Source of the DNA: Deltaproteobacteria bacterium | GTDB lineage: Bacteria; Bdellovibrionota; UBA1018; UBA923 | Assembly: GCA_016194725.1 (NCBI GenBank) | Contig: JACQAW010000359.1 | Location: 1 to 15,387, forward strand | Reading direction: 5' to 3' | DNA length: 15,387 nucleotides | In this document: positions 13,536 through 15,387 of the stretch, in pieces | Layout of the letters: each line of letters starts with the position of its first letter | Position numbering within the stretch: the stretch's first letter is position 1 | The notes under the pieces: generated by a model | The model's database searches: none | What the model saw: only the letters and a program-made list of their open reading frames with translations | Told to the model about the DNA's origin: nothing | Position numbers and translations under genes: made by a program

Positions 13536-15387
13536 TCAGTTTTGCTCCAGTGGCACGAGTCGCAGGCCAAAGTCGGTCATCTCGTAAATGACGATGCCAT
13601 CCACGGAAAGAAAACCGTTTGCCAGCACCGTGGCGCCACGCGCGCCATGTTCGGCTTTGGTAATCGAAGCTTCGACCGTGACGCGTTTATTCTGGGGAAC
13701 TACCTGCCCGCGATAGGCCCAGCTGTGTGGCGAACCGATGACAATGGGCTCAAAGCGATGCGTGGCCGCGAGCTCGGGCCAACGGTCGAGCGCATAAACT
13801 TTAATGAGCTGAAGAAACGACTCCAACCCCAGCGAACCAGGCCATACCGGATCCTGATAAAAGTGCGCCTTGAAAAACCAGGTCGTCGGATCGACGTCGG
13901 TTTCGCCACGAATAAAACCCAGGCCCTGCGGACCACCGTCGCTCAAGAGCAGGGCATCAGTAACCATGCGATACACCTGTGCGGGCAGCGCTGCTGCCGG
14001 CCCATGCCCCTGCATCAACTTCGTGGCCTGCTCTGGCGTTACGGGCCCGTCGCCTGGAAGCGTGATGCGCTTGGCACGTGCGAGCTCGTTTGCCGTAGGC
14101 AGGTAGCGGCGTTCGCGCGCGCCGCGCACACCGAGCTGCTGAGCCAGTGCTTCTTTCGAAAAAAATCCGAACTGCGTGTCGCCCTCATAAACGACGCGGC
14201 CCTGCCTTGAGAGCGACAAGTCATACTTTTGAATGATCATACCACCGGCTTCTGAAAAAGTGGTCAGCTTCACCCGGGTCGTGAGCGTGCCGGCATCTGA
14301 AAACAGCTCCCCGTGCTGAATGGCGCGGCCGCCCAGGTTGCGAAACGAAAGATCAGATGAGCTGCGCAGCGCCGAACCCAGATAAGCCGCAAGCCAGCCA
14401 CAGGGTTGCAGCGCTGTTTCGAGCAACACGCTAAAGGGCATGCTGCCTTGCCTGTTGGCATTGAAGTACCAGGCATCGGGCGGAACATCGTACTGCGCTT
14501 CGATCCAGGCGCCGTTTTTGAGCTGCCAGGGTGCCGCACCCGACACATCAGTGACGCGGTCGAGAAATTGGAAAGGCGGCCCCGGAAGCCGCGCGATTTT
14601 TCTTTCACCGTCAAATACGCGATACGGTTCGCCAAACGCCTCCGAGGGGTTGCCAACTGCAAATGCCGTGATGCGATCGGTGTCAAACACCGCGGGCTTC
14701 TTGCCTCCTGCGACAGCGGATGCATCGGCGCCTGATTTATTCCACAGCTTTTCAATCTGTTCGCGCGAAAGCCCGGTCAGCTGCACCGACATATCGGTCA
14801 TGCGCACGATGCGTTTGCCATCCGCGTACATCATCGCGTCGGCAATTGCATAGGGCTGTGGGTTGAAGCCAATTTCCTTGATGTCGATCTCGTATGCCGC
14901 CACGCGCGTCGAGGTCAAAACCTGCCCGCGACAGACCAGCTTGCTCTTGATTTCGGGAATGGGCTCATAGACCACGCTGCCCTGCTCGCCAATCCAGCCC
15001 ATTCTGAGCAGATAAACACGCAGCGTGTGCAGGCAGCATTCGTACATCAGCGTTCCGGGCATGACCATGTCATCGGTGAAATGGCACGTCAGAAACCAGT
15101 CGTCAGGCCGAATATCGGCTTCGCCGCGAATGCGGCCCAGGCCATAGCGACCGCCGCGCGGGTCAAGCTCGACCACCCGGTCGATGAGCTTCATGCGGCC
15201 ATCCGGAAGAGTCATGGGCGCGCGCAGGTCAAGCGCGGCGAAGTCAGGGCCAAAAGCTTCCGGCAAATTACCGGCGCGAAGCGCCGACAGCTGCGCGCCA
15301 TTGAAAGTTTCGCCGATCAAAGCCACGGGCGATTTCCAATCGGCTGGCAGGCGACCCGGCTTGGGCGCGCGATCTTCGGCGGTCAGC
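13536..15387 (-). CDS. C-terminal part of a PfaC-like polyunsaturated fatty acid/polyketide synthase (tandem FabA-like dehydratases; partial, runs off right edge)
   Basis: The frame is open from the right edge (first full codon ends at 15386) to the stop at 13536, giving 616 visible residues. A GTG at 15326 is not a start, because the Pro-rich linker continues upstream in frame without a stop. The visible part holds three hotdog-fold segments. The first is about residues 65-205, with catalytic H102 in C-H-F-T-D-D-M-V-M-P-G. The second is about 265-410, where N-A-N-R-Q aligns with the His and has no His, so it is a pseudo-active half. The third is about 465-616, with H508 in A-H-F-Y-Q-D-P-V-W-P-G. 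The layout matches the FabA-type DH modules of PfaC-like PUFA synthases, which place cis double bonds into a polyketide acyl chain. Ketosynthase and chain-length domains would lie outside the window. No PfaD-type enoyl reductase follows; oleA comes next instead. It could alternatively belong to a related type I iterative PKS. Confidence 0.88.
   Translation of the reverse strand, partial: LTAEDRAPKPGRLPADWKSPVALIGETFNGAQLSALRAGNLPEAFGPDFAALDLRAPMTLPDGRMKLIDRVVELDPRGGRYGLGRIRGEADIRPDDWFLTCHFTDDMVMPGTLMYECCLHTLRVYLLRMGWIGEQGSVVYEPIPEIKSKLVCRGQVLTSTRVAAYEIDIKEIGFNPQPYAIADAMMYADGKRIVRMTDMSVQLTGLSREQIEKLWNKSGADASAVAGGKKPAVFDTDRITAFAVGNPSEAFGEPYRVFDGERKIARLPGPPFQFLDRVTDVSGAAPWQLKNGAWIEAQYDVPPDAWYFNANRQGSMPFSVLLETALQPCGWLAAYLGSALRSSSDLSFRNLGGRAIQHGELFSDAGTLTTRVKLTTFSEAGGMIIQKYDLSLSRQGRVVYEGDTQFGFFSKEALAQQLGVRGARERRYLPTANELARAKRITLPGDGPVTPEQATKLMQGHGPAAALPAQVYRMVTDALLLSDGGPQGLGFIRGETDVDPTTWFFKAHFYQDPVWPGSLGLESFLQLIKVYALDRWPELAATHRFEPIVIGSPHSWAYRGQVVPQNKRVTVEASITKAEHGARGATVLANGFLSVDGIVIYEMTDFGLRLVPLEQN

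Noticed and set aside
15324..15326. GTG as the true start of the right-edge gene
   Set aside because: The frame continues open to the window end with a plausible Pro-rich interdomain linker, and PfaC-like DH modules sit at the C-terminus of much larger proteins.

Overview
The window looks like part of a Gram-negative bacterial chromosome of moderately high GC. The signs are several secretory signal peptides, an AmpG-type permease, and tightly packed genes that often overlap by ATGA. The sequence alone does not fix the phylum. A PUFA-synthase-like protein next to oleABCD is compatible with several marine or environmental Gram-negative lineages. I saw no tRNA, rRNA, CRISPR array, transposase or phage gene.

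Left third (1-5772): short, mostly single-gene units in mixed orientation. In order these are: the Pro/Val-rich end of a gene entering from the left; an unrecognised exported protein (359-1066); a second unrecognised exported protein on the other strand (1141-1749); a stand-alone phytochelatin-synthase-like cysteine peptidase (1914-2483), whose upstream region holds a perfect 8-bp dyad and a good sigma-70 -10 box; an aldo/keto reductase (2488-3540, minus); a PAP2-family membrane phosphatase (3646-4347); and an amidase-signature hydrolase (4381-5772). The last three appear to be read from promoters whose -10 box sits about 7-8 nt before the start codon with no Shine-Dalgarno, which suggests leaderless mRNAs.

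Right two thirds (5758-15387, all minus): one uninterrupted eight-gene operon transcribed leftward from beyond the right edge. In order of transcription: the C-terminal dehydratase part of a PfaC-like PUFA/polyketide synthase, then oleA, oleB, oleC, oleD, an acetoacetate-decarboxylase-family protein, an AmpG-like MFS permease and a GH84 beta-N-acetylglucosaminidase. Junctions are 1 bp, 3 bp, or 4-bp ATGA/GTGA overlaps throughout, so all eight are probably co-transcribed and translationally coupled.

How the genes may work together: the Pfa-type synthase would make a polyunsaturated acyl thioester. OleA condenses two acyl chains head to head, OleD reduces the 2-alkyl-3-keto acid, OleC closes the beta-lactone and OleB decarboxylates it, giving a long (poly)olefin. 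The decarboxylase-like protein directly after OleD could act on the same beta-keto acid pool, or could be a different Schiff-base enzyme. The permease and GH84 pair look like a muropeptide import and GlcNAc-removal module, in which GH84 would stand in for NagZ. The fusion of a dedicated polyene synthase, the Ole hydrocarbon pathway, a decarboxylase-like enzyme and a possible cell-wall-recycling pair in one operon is the most interesting content here.
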